The notes beneath the pieces are model-generated. The model made no database searches. It saw only the letters and a program-made list of their open reading frames with translations, and was not told where the DNA came from. From contig NC_052511.1 in the NCBI RefSeq assembly GCF_014356525.2, positions 27,212,097-27,276,096 on the forward strand: a stretch of 64,000 nucleotides of DNA, in the 5' to 3' direction. This DNA comes from Nilaparvata lugens. Taxonomy: Eukaryota > Arthropoda > Insecta > Hemiptera > Delphacidae. This document shows positions 36,085-49,404 of the stretch, one piece after another. Every line of letters begins with the position of its first letter. The stretch's first letter is position 1. A program made the position numbers and the translations under genes.

Positions 36085-37460
36085 TCATTTCACAGCCTAA
36101 AATCTCGCTTGTCACTTGTTCAACAACTTCATTGTTTTTAGATTTATCGTCAAAAATTTCATCATATCACAAATTAGTTCGCATTGCTGCTTACATTCTT
36201 CGTTTCATTCATAATTTGAAGCATTGCCGTGAACCAGCATCTCAGCAATCTGTTGAACTGTCGGTTCAGGAAATTCAAGCTGCTGAATTGCGCATCATTC
36301 AAGACATTCAATCAGATGTTTTTGCCGACGATTTGAAATTTTTGCATCAGGGTAAGGAGCTGCCCTCCAATAGTTCTATCAAGTCACTCTCTCCATTTAT
36401 TCATACTGACAATCTTCTGAGAGTAGGTGGTCGTCTTCGGGAGGCAGATATTCCATTCGACTATAAACATCAAATCTTATTGCCAGCTAAACATAGGTTC
36501 ACGCGTGCGCTCATTGTCTCATTTCATAGACGTCTTCAACATGCTGGCGTTCAGGTCACTATGGCCAGTATTCGACAACGTTTTTGGATACCATCCACCC
36601 GTCGCATCATCAAGAGTGTAATAAAAGGTTGCAAAATGTGTTTTCGTTTCTCTACGTTTCGTTCCGAGCAAATCATGGGGCATCTTCCCGCAGTTCGTGT
36701 ACAACCGGATTTTCCATTTTATAATTGTGGAGTTGACTACGCAGGTCCTCTTTCAATTTGTCTTGGTGGCTCAAAGTCGCGCAATTTTTCCAAGGCTTAC
36801 CTTGCTTTGTTTATTTGCATGGTAACGCGCGCAGTTCACGTAGAGGTGGTCTCCGAGCTTTCAACAAAGGCCTTCATTGCCGCACTCATCAGGTTCTCTG
36901 CTCGTCGTGGCATCCCTTTTGCCATTCATTCAGACAATGCTACAACGTTTGTTGGCGCTCACAATGAACTCAATGAGTTACATGCATTTCTTTCAGATTC
37001 TGCTATTCAGTCTGAAATTCACAACTTTGCCGCCGTTTTCAACATTGGTTGGCATTTCATCCCTCCCAGGGCTCCTCATTTTGGAGGTCTATGGGAAAAC
37101 GCTGTAAAAAATTTTAAACGAATTTTCAGAGTGGTCACTTTGAATAAGATTTTGAATTTTGAAGAGCTTTCCACGCTGTCTGCACAGATTGAAGCTATCC
37201 TCAACTCCCGGCCTCTTGTGCCTCTGTCTGAGGACCCTCAAGATTTAGCATACTTGTCTCCTGGGCATTTTTTGGTTGGTCGTCCGCTCACCGCACTGCC
37301 GTTCCACACACCAACCACCACTCACATCGATCACCGTTCACGCTGGCGTCAGTTAGCACTGATCACTCAGGAACTCTGGGATCGTTGGTCTGCTGAGTTT
37401 CTAGTCACACTTCAAAGGAAGAGCAAGTGGAGCTCTGAATCTGAAAACTTGTCGTGTTAG
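36060..37460 (+). pseudogene. BEL/Pao integrase, frameshifted and C-terminally truncated
   Basis: The open frame continues from 36024 in a different register; integrase sequence is credible from about 36060. It has an H2C2 zinc finger (HRRLQHAG, then CKMC). The catalytic triad is D (VDYAGP, about 36736), D (HSDNATTF, about 36932) and E (GLWENAV, about 37095). The DUF5641 tail begins (RWRQLALITQELWDRW) but stops after about 30 residues where the sequence passes straight into the 3' LTR. The usual tail and the polypurine tract are deleted. Confidence 0.9.
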
Positions 37461-39439
37461 TGCACAAGTCACTTTGTCATCGGTCCACTTTCATTGTGTT
37501 TTCTGCAGTTCACGGATTATATCAGTTTTTTGTCATGCTACATTTGTACATTAATTTTATTGTACATTTTGGTATTATTTAATATTATTTTGGAGTATTT
37601 CCTACCGTGTCTAGACGTTTCTTACGCATATCTTTTTCATGCCAAGCATTTGGATGGTTGTCTATTCAGACATTCACTTAGCATCAGTGTTGTGATTTTT
37701 GGCCGTAGCCAACTCAATTAACTTTGCACTTCATTCACCGTACCTAAACTTTTGGACGGTTCATTCAATTCAGTGAATCTTCAGCTACGTTACTTTCAAG
37801 TTTATGTGTTGCATATCTCAACTGTGTCACACCGTCATTGTGTCAGTCTTGCCCGTATTGCACTGACAATAGTTAACCTGACATTACCCACTCATCTCTG
37901 TGTCGCCGCCGTTCCTGTGTCGTCACCACTGAGCCATCGCTGTTGGCTATCCTGATTCGTCAACATTCCAGTCCGGAGTCTGTCGCTCGGATTGATTCTT
38001 GTCCTGCCTGCGGGTCATCCTAGTCGCCGCTCTTCATGGTTCGCCGTCCAGTCCAGCTCCGGTAGCTCGCTCTGGTCCGCTCCATTTCGTGGGTCCATCC
38101 AGGTCTCCACCATCGTCCGGTATCATCGAGGGGGTCTCGATGTACTGCCCATCCAATTCAAGATTGGATCTCATGCTCTTCATGCATTTGATAAGTATTC
38201 TGTATCAATTTTGAATCATTATCAGCATTTTTATTATTTGTTCATTGCCTTGTTTGTTTAATTATTATTTGACCTTTTCAGGGTTTACTTGGAATTATTT
38301 ATTCTAAAGTCGCGATTCCCATTTGTAGACACAACTTTTTACCAATATTTTTGGAAGTAGGCTATTGCAAGTATTTGTACTTTACATTTTTCATATTGAC
38401 TTATTTATATATCTGATCATATCAGACTTTGATCTATCATTTAAAGTTAGTCTAAGCCATTGTCAATTACGTTCTTGAATACAGTGTCTGTTTCATTTCA
38501 CTGTACTACCTATTTTATATTGTCTTTAAAATTATTAATTACATTGAATATATGCTTTTCAATTGACGTTCAACTCATGATTATTTAGTGTATCTAATAA
38601 AACCTATCCAGAACTACAAAGGTTTTAATATGTCCTGAAAGCGTTTGTTTATTACTCAACATTTAGTATTTATATTTAATTGTTCTTTATTGTCAAACTA
38701 CATTTACCTTTTGTATTTTTTGCGATTACTCATTGACCTGACTTTTCTCTATTACTTATTGTCATTTGAAGGTTTATTTTCTCTTTGAATTGATGCACTA
38801 GCTCATTACGGAGCATTACATATAGTAGGTTTATACTTATTCATTAGTCACAAATTGTTTTTTAATTTGAATGACGAACGATCTCAATGCTAAAATTATA
38901 ACATTCAAGTCCCAGAATTTATTACTGTAGGCACTTTATTCATAAATGTATGTTTGCTATATATAATATATAAGTTTTTCAGTTATACATTTTCAGTATT
39001 TCAGTACTTGCATCATGGTTTGTAATGTATCAATCAATTTCACTAGGAATTTGGTCTTGTACCTAAATTAAATTTTCCTGTTATCAAGTCAGCATTTATC
39101 AATTGACAATCTCAATTTTTACTGTTTCAATTTTTTACTATGTCATTTTTTATTTCTCGTCAGTCAACTGCCCTGTGTGGCATTTCCTAAATTTAAGACA
39201 ATATGTCACGTTTCTCAGAGTATATAATAAATCTATTGAACTGTTTTACTTAAACCTTATTTTTTTATTTGGCGTCTTTCCCAGCTACCAGTTTTATTAT
39301 AAATTATCATTCATTTTTTGGCATGTTGGATTTGTGCAGTAGTACAATAAATATACAATTCATACATCTTAACAATTTTTATTTACAAAAGCATTTCTTA
39401 CAGTCCACTATTATTTCATTCAGTGGCACAGATCACACA
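37446..39439 (+). repeat. BEL/Pao 3' LTR, doubly deleted
   Basis: Aligns to 28955-31687. The first ~36 bp are missing, along with the pol tail. A 745-bp block (about 29150-29894 of the 5' LTR) is absent at 37640/37641, with CAT at both breakpoints. Elsewhere the LTRs differ by scattered substitutions and small indels. Confidence 0.88.
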
Positions 39440-40440
39440 AATGGCGTCATTCCATCATTGAAGATAATTATTACAAAATGCAACTGTATCATTTATTTCA
39501 ATGACTTGTATAATAAAATCGAAAATAAAACTTAACAAACGATGTTGGTGGGTTGAACGATTGTAGGTTGAGGTAAGGAAATAAATGGCTACATGACATA
39601 AGATATGAGATTGTCAATTCAAACTTTATTAGGATGTCTAAACATCATTTTGTTAATATACTGAATCTAATTCAAATAGTTATCTAAAAAAAAACGATTG
39701 GCCCTAACTTTGAGATTCTTGGCATTAGGCGATTCATTTGTTGATTTCCAATATCTATTCTGAATCTCAAAAAAGAAAATTTCTACAATAATTCCAGAAG
39801 TTTTGATGACCTAATCAAACACTGTCCTACAAAATTGACAGTCTTCTTTAACGAAATTAGCCATAAATTGAATCAAATACTGAATTGCTGCCCATTTGAA
39901 ACTAACTCTGCTCATACACATGACAAAACAAGATTGTCCAAAAGATTAGCTTTAAGATTTACCTTTAAGGAATACTAGTTCAAAGTTTCAATCTCTCTAT
40001 GGATAGCCTAGATATCTAAAACATATGATACCATATTGAAGATTACAATTTGAATTACCAACTCTGATTGATAACATAAAACAAACACAAGATGATTTGA
40101 TAGCCACAGTAAGATATGTGAGCTATACTTTTTTGTAGGAACCCTGTAGAGAAGCTATTTTCACTTGAATTATGCAGTTCTAAATTTGTTATTCATGATA
40201 CAAATTATATACTTTATGCATGTTTCTATTTAAATATTTGACAATCCACATATCATGCAAAATTACAATAATCCTACAATTTACAATTAGTTATTGGATC
40301 ACAATTTGATCTGTCATTCATTAACCTAATTCATTAGAATAGGTTATAATATGATGCCTTCAATGTTTACGTTTTGCCTTACCCGTATGGCAAAAACGCG
40401 TCCACACGTACATTCAATGCTCACCCGAGGCAAACGTACG
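39440..40440. other. Gene-free stretch
   Basis: AT-rich; no exon or repeat recognised. Confidence 0.45.
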
Positions 40441-40449
40441 TGTGTACAC

Positions 40450-40590
40450 CGTTTTATTTCATATGATCTGCATATGACAGAAATATTACCGTGTAATACC
40501 AGTGAACTCTATACTAAAAAGTATAGAGTTCGTATATACGTTATATAGTATATACGTTAGTATAGAGTTCAGTGTCTAATACCGGCCACA
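40450..40590. mobile_element. MITE, 'GGCCGGTATTA' family, copy 4, interrupted
   Basis: Contains TTTCATATGATCTGCATATG and ATTACCGTGTAATACC of the family and ends TAATACCGGCC near 40588. A ~65-bp palindrome-like insertion (GAACTCTATAC ... GTATAGAGTTC, 40505-40570) splits it. Confidence 0.65.
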
Positions 40591-40599
40591 AAATAGTTT

Positions 40600-41458
40600 G
40601 TTATTTTTTTGACTATCATATTTTGCCTTCTTGTTATGAACTTAGAGTTATGTGGATAAGTACCATAAGCTGATATCAAAGAAACATCTTCATGAACTAG
40701 TTTTTTGAACTACTTACTCAAAATAACATAAAAATAATCCAATCTTTAAAATAATAATTTTGCAGTTATGGTATGGCATTTCAACTTACTAGAGCACTTG
40801 TACGGCTAAGCAGTATTAACACTGATGTAACTTAGGCTACATTAATTTCACCAAGGCTTCAAGTAAAGCATTTCAAACAGTTGATTTTATGGATGCAAAA
40901 CAACTGTAATACATATATTTAAAATTCTCGATAAAAATTCAATGTAATATTTATTAAATATATCTGATTTGCACCTTGTCTTTTATGCAAGTTTCCATTA
41001 TATCAATAGGGCCATTTAAATTTTCCGCCGCTTTTGCCTTTCTCTGTCATGGCTGCCCATGTTATATTCGTAACAGGAATAGCGGCCACTCAGCCACTCT
41101 ATAGATTACTATATTTTAGCTCGTTGGTGAGCACAGAGAAGAAAGCTCAGAGGACGCATCTAATGTTTCTCTAAATGGGTGACCAGCAGTATGGAGTGGG
41201 TGTGGAGGGGGGTAAAGTGGGTGAATAACAGTTATTTCTTCAATTTGCTACGAGAGATCAGTACTATCGACAGGCCTTCCCCGCTAACTCAGAAATCCCC
41301 CTCCAACAGTTGTAGTACTCTGTCACCTCCTCCCCTTGCTCCGTTGTTGTCAATCCACATCCACATCCAACAAAGTAAAAACAAGTCACAATTATTGGCA
41401 ATTATCCAATTACTAGTAGATCGGCTTGCTCTGCTCTGCTGTCTTTTCAATTTTATGA

Positions 41459-41492
<34 letters not shown>

Positions 41493-42641
41493 ACACACAC
41501 ACACACACACAAACACACATACACACTCACACACACCATACAGTGAATCACAAACTAGTACAGTAACTTCTCAGAGAGCAGAAAGGAAATTATATTTTCC
41601 TACAGTTACCTTGAAAAGTGGCCATTCCTGCACTGATTACAGAACGCAAAGAATCACTTTTCCGCTCTAGTGCAGGAAAAAATTTTTCTGCACTCCAGAT
41701 TTGCAACATGGCAACACAAAATAGTTGGTGGGTTATATGGAGGATTAGTGCACGGAAACAAAAATTAAGTTGGTAACAATGACTGTGGTTAGATTTAGAT
41801 GAGAATCATTTCAATGGCTACCCTACATTTATGATAAAATCCCAATCTAGAAATCCAAAACAAGAATAATGATTATCTAAATCATAATTAAATAATAACT
41901 TCTCATCATTTAATAATAAATAATAGTTCTTTTCTATTGATAATATTATTATTTCAACTGCAAGAAATGAGAAAAGTAGCAAATAGCCTATACATTATAA
42001 AATTCGAATTTTGAGGTGAAATGATTACTGTTCGATATTCATATAAATAAAAATAATAAAAAACATAACAATACCACTATAAATATTCTCTGTTGTCTCT
42101 GTTATTTTTATAAATATTTTTCAGTTTACTTTGAGCATTTTTCTCGGTAATTTGAGAAAAAGTCTAAATTTCTGAATCCTGTTTCAGTACTTTTTAGCTT
42201 TATGAAATGGGTGGGTATAAGTTTGTTCGACGGGAGAGCTGATCGACAGTCAACAAACTTAGGTACGATTCTTCCCGCTAGGGCGTGTGCTTGTCGGTTC
42301 AGCCATCTTGCAGCAGCTGTTGGTGTGTTTTTTAAATGCAATTTTTTGTTCTATCTGTATTTTTTCTGATTCTTGAATGAATAAAAATGAAAACTTTGGC
42401 TGAGAATTTTCAACTTCAATTGGATTATCAATTTTTAAATGAATTAAGGTTGTTATTAATAACAGCATCACACACACAAACATTTGATGGATTTCAGCCA
42501 TCATTTTACCAATAATCATTTAATCAACCACTTCTCATATTCAATGGTAACTGTAGGAAAAGTTTAATGTGAAATACGTGAGCAAAGTTCCTCTGCTGCA
42601 CTCAAGAAGCCATTCTGCCCTCACCTATGGCTCGGGCGTAA
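40600..42641. other. Gene-free stretch with weak inverted repeats
   Basis: No supported exon. TTTCCTACAGTTAC (about 41597) is inverted at about 42545 (GTAACTGTAGGAAA), possible termini of an eroded element. Repeat phrases shared with 26160-26270 appear inverted at about 41040-41140. Confidence 0.4.
41459..41536. repeat. (CA)n microsatellite
   Basis: CA run with a few interruptions; it generates long meaningless open frames on both strands. Confidence 0.95.
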
Positions 42642-42649
42642 ACATTTCT

Positions 42650-42968
42650 TTTATTTATTTATTTATTTATTTACTCATTTAGAATTACACACTTACAGAA
42701 AAGTACCACAGGCTTATAAGCCCAAAACTGTTCCAATTCTAATTTATACAACAGTCCAAATGTGGCTAGGTTATGTATCACTTAACTGTCACTTTGCGCA
42801 CTAGTTGCACAAATAACTATTTCTGTGTGATACTGCAGTAGGCTTACTCCATAATTTCCATCTCATTATTATTTCATGCTGCTGATATCAACATAAAAGC
42901 TGTTGTTCCTTTTCCATTATATATTACTAATAAGTTGGGAATTATATTATATCTATGAATGTATAAAT
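42650..42968 (-). mobile_element. LINE 3'-end fragment
   Basis: A (TTTA)n run at 42650-42673, read on the minus strand as a (TAAA)n tail, is followed by unique sequence of 3' UTR type. It abuts the 3.3-kb repeat at 42969. No coding part; clade unknown. Confidence 0.5.
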
Positions 42969-45900
42969 AAAACAGGTCAATTGTATTACACAATGTCAAA
43001 TAAACTGATAATGAGTTCCCTCCAGATTTATTTTTCATCAATGATTAAATGAGGCTCCATCAATTACTGTTATACATTTTTTTTCAATCCAAAATGAAAC
43101 ACTGAATCTAATAATTATTAAATCACCATTCGATCTATTCATATAATTAGTTCATAATTGAAAATTCAAGTCAAATGAAATTATTCTTCTTTACAGTATC
43201 TTTTATGGATTGAATGTAACTTATTGGAAATTGTTCAGAAAAATTATTTCATGCCTTTTTCTATTTGACTACTTGCTAGACAGCCATTTATTTCTGAGTA
43301 CAAAATTCATAAACTCAAATAATAAATAAATCACGAGGGAAACACAAACCCCCATTTTTATTCACTTCCTTTCAATAGTATCAACATAATTACATTTCTA
43401 GATTGTTTGTTTACTTGTAATGAATTTGATAGTAAAGAAATATAAAGACAGTAATAAATTTGTTGCGAAATCATCAGCCACTGTGTGATATATTCCAGAA
43501 TAAAAATTCCAGAAAAATCTTAGTTAAATAATTTATGCATCCTATAAAACATATTTAGTAATAGCATAGAGAAACGATAGCATTTGTTTCTCTATGGTAA
43601 TAGGCTATATCAGATAATAAATATATTATTTTTGCAATAATTACTATAACCTACTTTTAGCTATAACTATATGAAAAATTACTCGTATCTACTGATACTA
43701 TTCAAGCATATTATAATGATATATGGTTAAAAGAATTAATCTTTTTTCTACCTGTATGAACTAGTGACCCACTGTGTCAAAGAGCTCGTTCAAGAATTGT
43801 TTGCATATCTTATAAAATAATTCAGATATAAAATCAAAATCTAGTCAAGGATGTGAGGAATTTCCTCCTCTTCTCACTCCAATCAACAATGCCATTAGAA
43901 AGTTTCAACTGATTAAAAAAGTGATGATTGCAGTTTTACCATTTTTTTGCAATTCCACTGTTAATCAAGGGTCTCTAAAACGAGGCTCATACATCATAGA
44001 AACTCATGATTGGTTCTAAATTTTATCCTATAGGAGCTCAGTTGCCTTCAATATTTATCTTTAACTACTGTTTTCTATCTTAGAACTACCGAGATCATGA
44101 ATATGAGGAGAATATTATCTTCAATCTCTTGATGTTTTCAAGTGATTGAATCATACCGTGCATCCAAGTATGTCCAAGTGCACTATGAATGAAAATGATA
44201 AAATCAACAGGATTTTTTGTGTTTCAAGTTTTATCAACATGGTCGAACTTGATTAGCAGATTCAGCCACAAAGTTTCTTCTAAAAGGTCATGAAGATTAT
44301 TCCAAAATTGATTTACGATTTTAGTTTTGCTCTCTATTGCTTTACTTATAATTTTGTATTATATCAAGCAAAGGAAATACATTTACAACAAAAATACACA
44401 TACATAATAACAGGGGTCGGTAAATCTTTTTAAAGAGTATCAATCAATTTCCTCCTTATCATAATATACAATGAAACTGGATATTATTTTACTGAATCCT
44501 TAAAAGATAGTGGCTCTTATAAGTTTATAATGAGAGAAATTCATTGAATTTTCAAATCAATTCCTCTTCCACAATCTCCTGCTCGTCAGCTCGCATACTG
44601 GCATTCATAGTTGATATGCAAAATTAGAACTTTCCACTGGGTACAGTTCATGAAAAAGGTTAACAATCTTTGGCTATTCAATGGAAAAAAAGTAACTGAA
44701 ACAATATTATTGTTAATGAGCAGCTGACATAATTTTTATAATCATTTTAGAACAATAATGGAAGAATATAATACTGCATTACACAGCACCTCAAGAACAT
44801 GTCATAATTAAAATTATTCCATGCTCTTTCTGAATTTTCAAGTTCAAAATCGCAATTGTGGATTAAATAAGATAGATTTAAATTGTTTCAATTATTAAAT
44901 TGAAGTACATAATGAAATAAAGTTTGGATTATGCTACATTTTTATAAAGGACAATACTTTATCTGACCACTGATTCACTTCCTATTGTTTTATTGTTCTT
45001 GTTGATTACAAATAAAAATTAATCCACTTTGTCATTGGAGACACAGCGCTCATGCAATCTGGAGAGTTGAGAGTAGCAAGTGATTAGAATAAGAATAAAG
45101 CATGTCCAGTCTATGTATTATTAGCAAAACAATGACATGCAGACCCCAAGCCTCTAGAATGCTGCCAGCAGTTGTTTTGCTGGGGGGAGAGAGTGGTGTG
45201 AACTGGTTTGTTGGAGAGGAAAGTGTAGGATGCCAATGACTCCCCACTACATGCCCCTACAACAGCACTAATCCTGCTCAGACAGAAATCGTCATTTGCG
45301 TATACAAGCGCTTTCTACCGGTATAGGTTGATACTGCACATTAGGCGAAACAATAACCGGTAAGAATGTTCTCTCTGTTTCCTTCTACTTTGTGGTGTGA
45401 GTTAGTTTTGTTGGATTTCTGGTTGATGCATCTTAATATCTCTTCCAGACTGAATATTGATATTAGATGAATGATGTAATATTACATTTTTTTCTCGATT
45501 GGAATCGAATCTTCAATTCGAGATCTATAAAACTTTATAGTAAATATCAGAGTAATCGATATACAGACAACTTTTTGACTGAGAATTTATCGTAAATGAT
45601 TGTGTTGCATGTTCCATGGTGTCACCGAGGCTGAGTTGACAGAATTAACAGATAAATGGATTATTTAAATAGAGATTATATATAAAAAATTAAAATTATA
45701 GTTTCAAAATAAAGTTTTATTGAGAACAAATGTAAAATGTGAATTCTAAACTTGTAATTTATAATTTTTTGGTGACGTGTCCATGACGTAGACACAGTGA
45801 TTTTGAGATGTGGTTTTTGTTCTGACGAGGAGGCTTCCTTCTTCTCTAAAAATGATGGCTGGCTGTGTGTGTTCTAATTTTGTGCTCTCTGAATATTTTC

Positions 45901-46282
45901 TGTTTAAGTGAATTATTAATGTTTTAAATTGAGTTTTGAACAGTTTATGGTGTTCTATTTTGTCTATAATTAATTGATTTGTGTGTCTACAAGCCTATAG
46001 CCATTGTTTTTCAACTATATAAGTGGATAAGTATTTAGCTCGTAATGATTTTAGATGCTTAAGCGTGTAAGATATTGCTCTTTGTGTATTTGTGTAGTAT
46101 ATTGCCAAAATTCTTCTGAAGATTATAAGTTGATTTGCTCTGAAAACTGGATTTCTCATTCATAGGCGATAGATCCATTCATAGTTTATCAAGAATCTAT
46201 TACGTTGGAGCCGATAACTTTCATTAGGTTAATAGGTGAAAAATGCTATCCAACCGAATTAGGAGAAATTGGTAGCACGGCA
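42969..46282. repeat. 3.3-kb direct repeat, left copy
   Basis: Nearly identical to 51465-54776 in the same orientation; the differences seen are single substitutions and one- or two-base indels. No protein family is encoded; one 65-codon minus-strand frame (45050-45247) recurs unchanged but resembles nothing. The 3' part (45240-46280) has the texture of an LTR leader. Confidence 0.93.
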
Positions 46283-46449
46283 TATGGTACGCCCTGGTGT
46301 GGGACTCAAACTACAAAATATATCCTTGGTTATAAAAAATTATTGGTAGGATAGATGTCTTGATAGGTTATGAATGGTATACTGCTGAATGGGAGGTCAG
46401 TTCTGGAGTGCTCAAGTTTCAATGAATAGATATCAGTGCATATTACAAA

Positions 46450-47250
46450 ATGGCAAACATTAAAAATGATCTGAATCTTATAGCATTCTTAACACAAAAG
46501 TTTGATGAGCAAAATTCTAGGTTTGATGAGCTAAATGCTAAGTTTGATAAGCAAAATGCTAAGATTGATAATTTGAAACAAGATCAAAGTGCTAGGTTTG
46601 ATGATATGAAGCAAGAATTTGCTGGCATTAGATTAGAGCAGGTTAGTATAAACCTTTTATTAAAAGATGCACATGAGACATTGATTGATAGTCATGAAGA
46701 TGAAAACAAATTGAAGCAGGATGATAGTAGTGTAGAGATACAAGATCAATTAGTTCAAGTTTCAGATAATGTAGGCCTAGTTAATGTTATTGAAAAAGTA
46801 AATCGTAGTGAGATAGTAGAATTGAGTAATGTAGTAGGTAGGGAGTTGTCTTTATTGAAAGTCAACAGTAAAGAAAGTAGTATTGCCAAATTGATAGTTA
46901 GGAAAACAGTAAGTAAAGTGAATGTTTACATGAGACAGGTTTCTGTAGAGGTTAGGAACAGTGTAAACAAAATGAATCTTGCTTTGAATCAAGTTGATGA
47001 ATTCAACCTTCAACTGAAAATTGAAAAGGTGTATGCAAAGCATTATCTAGTGAACATGACTGACTTTTGTGAGCAAAATGGCTTTGTTGAAACAAATGAA
47101 CCCATGAATAAAATCATGTTCTTGAAGAAAACAAAGCACAAAGTTTCCATTGATGTGTTAGTATTCAAAGGTTGTTTCAAGTTGCTTATTTACAAGATGA
47201 TGACTGTGAATCACATGATGAAAGGGTATTCCCCAGCACACAATGATTAG
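46450..47250 (+). CDS. Coiled-coil protein, possibly a gag remnant
   Basis: 266 codons from ATG to TAG. Residues 15-65 are heptad-like repeats (KFDEQNSRFDELNAKFDKQN), strongly predicted coiled coil by eye. The middle is acidic and the end is Lys/Val-rich. I do not recognise a conserved domain, zinc knuckle or protease. It starts 168 bp after the left 3.3-kb repeat, where gag would lie in an LTR element; that position is the main reason to suspect gag. The long intact frame in AT-rich DNA suggests recent or continuing selection. It could also be a captured or novel gene. Confidence 0.55.
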   Translation: MANIKNDLNLIAFLTQKFDEQNSRFDELNAKFDKQNAKIDNLKQDQSARFDDMKQEFAGIRLEQVSINLLLKDAHETLIDSHEDENKLKQDDSSVEIQDQLVQVSDNVGLVNVIEKVNRSEIVELSNVVGRELSLLKVNSKESSIAKLIVRKTVSKVNVYMRQVSVEVRNSVNKMNLALNQVDEFNLQLKIEKVYAKHYLVNMTDFCEQNGFVETNEPMNKIMFLKKTKHKVSIDVLVFKGCFKLLIYKMMTVNHMMKGYSPAHND

Positions 47251-47253
47251 GAA

Positions 47254-49404
47254 TCCTGTGTTATGCCGGGATTCAGAATAGCATAATCGCTACGCAGTGT
47301 ATGGTAAGAGTCCATAATTGTGTCTTTTTTCTTTCCTGTAGCCTATTTTTCTTGGTCCTTAATCTTTTCAAATTTCGATTCTTTCCTGTCTTTGTGTAAT
47401 GTTCAGTAAAATTCTTCTATGATGCATATCTTAACCAATCTTGTCCATAGTCATTTAAATTTGTATTTTTTCTGAAATAATTTTGGAAGTTAAAATAGTA
47501 GCTTATTTTCCTAATCTTTAAATTGTTGATAAAACTTAACTTTTCTAAAATCTATCCATTGTAGTGTAAATAATTGTTTGCTTGCGGTATATTTTTTCAT
47601 CATGTATTACATATTTTAATTATGTCTATTTTTTTCAGGTATCATATTAGGTAATTAGGTTTTTCAGAGCAAATTATGTCCCATGTTCTCATCTTTCATT
47701 GCATATCGTGCCATAAGCCATATGTAATTAGGTTATAGTTTTCTTCTGGGCTTTTAACCCATTTTGCATTTTATTATTTTTTTTTTTTTTTGCTGTCCAA
47801 TACTTTGGATTTTTGGTAGACAAGTAGGTGTGATTCTTTTAGAGGTGTGGGCATGAACCACATATGGCTGGACTCAATTATCTGACCTACTTGTTTGCGA
47901 TATAAAAACTTTAAGACTGCAACATCAAATGTTTGTAAAAAACCTTTTGCATACTTTTGTTTTTGTGGTCCGATACTAGAGTCTGCTATCACATTGCCTT
48001 ACAGACATCTAGGAACTCTCCACCCAGTCACAATAGTCAACATATTTTTTCCTTCACCAGTTGTTTTTGTGGGAGTGATAGCTCACAATTATAACAAATT
48101 AGAGTCATACTTGGAATCTACAAAATTCCATAGTAGTATATTTTATTAAATATACTTCCTTATGAAAGTTCAGTACTGACATGTAGGATAGGCTCTAATT
48201 AATCTTTCTCTTCTTTGTATTATTTAGGAAATTTATTTACCCAATTTTCTTTTTCTCTTGTTTGTATTTTTTAGGGAATTTATTTACCCATTATCCATCT
48301 TGATCATCTTTGTATTGTAATCTTGAAATGTTTGTACTTATTATACAGTTTTCAAATTCTGAATTTATTTAAAAAATAAATGGTTCAATTTAGAACATGC
48401 TGAAATTTAATCTTATGTATAAATTCTTTTGTTATAATAATAAAACTTCAAAATTTGAAAGTATTAATAAATTGTGTCACCATATATATGAGATGTATTA
48501 ATGAAAGTTAACTTGAATAATAATGTTTTCATTAAATAAAAACGTCTTGTCATATTATTAATTGAAATGAGTTAAAGGTTAAAATTTTTCTAAAGTTTTT
48601 GTAATTGATGTCTTTTTCTAAATTTTTTTTAAAAACTGTTTGTTCTATAAATTTTGATATGATTGATTATCGTTTGAAATGGATGCTGGAGTGTATGTAG
48701 AAATTTTAGTGGGGTTTGTTGATTAGAATTTTGCTGGTATGTGATTGTTTTTTGAGATGGAAACACATTATTGCCTAAAGAAGGAATAACAGAGGTTATG
48801 ACTTAGAGAGGCAGTAATGAGATAATATTTTTTGTGTTGATTACTTATGTTGATTGCCATAGATGCAGATGATTACTTACGAATATTGATTGCCTTTGAA
48901 GCAAAATATTATTGATGTTTTGAATGATTTCTTGTTTAATGATTGATAGTAAAGTTTTGTCATGAAATGTAGTTTGTGTTTAGAACATTGAAAAGTCGAA
49001 ATAAACTATAGTATCCAACAAACGATGATTAATAATATTGAATAATTTGCTTTTTATAAAATATTTGAACAATGAATAAATGGAAATGAAATTATTTTTT
49101 TCTATTGAAATGTTGTAATTGATGTCTCCAAATTTCACAATATATGTATTGCTGACTGTATAATAAGATGTTAACAAATTTCAATTTTATATTGATTATA
49201 TACTTAGAAATAATTTTCATGTGTATTAGATTGTATTGATAGCCTAATCAAAATTTTCCTTTTAGTTTATAAGCATTTTAAGATAACAGGTACAGCATGG
49301 ACATAAACATTGAAATAATTATCACGTGAATCTCGAAATCAGCAACAAGTGAATGCCATGAAGAGTGTTAAGAACATTTGGGTGATTTTCGAACTAGTGT
49401 GACT
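47254..49404. other. AT-rich interior, no gene
   Basis: A poly-T run at about 47777-47791. A ~50-bp tandem pair at 48200-48300 shares TTTGTATT and AATTTATTTACCCA. No exon or transposon protein. Confidence 0.5.

Larger units (their letters stand above)
28919..39439 (+). mobile_element. BEL/Pao LTR retrotransposon, defective
   Basis: The 5' LTR is 28919-31687, the internal coding region about 32192-37460 and the damaged 3' LTR 37446-39439. The flanks AATGA (28914-28918) and AATGG (39440-39444) are a plausible 5-bp target duplication with one mismatch. Gene order gag, protease, RT, RNase H, integrase plus the YVDD motif identify BEL/Pao. Two reading-frame breaks, loss of the integrase tail and a truncated 3' LTR make it inactive. 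No env gene is seen. Confidence 0.92.

Noticed and set aside
28919..39439. Envelope gene in the BEL/Pao element
   Set aside because: Integrase runs directly into the LTR; no signal peptide or transmembrane ORF between them.
41179..41670. 163-codon frame and its antisense partner
   Set aside because: Driven by the (CA)n microsatellite, giving His-Thr and Cys-Val repeats.
45050..45247. 65-codon minus frame, conserved in both 3.3-kb repeats
   Set aside because: Conservation follows from the recent duplication; no domain.
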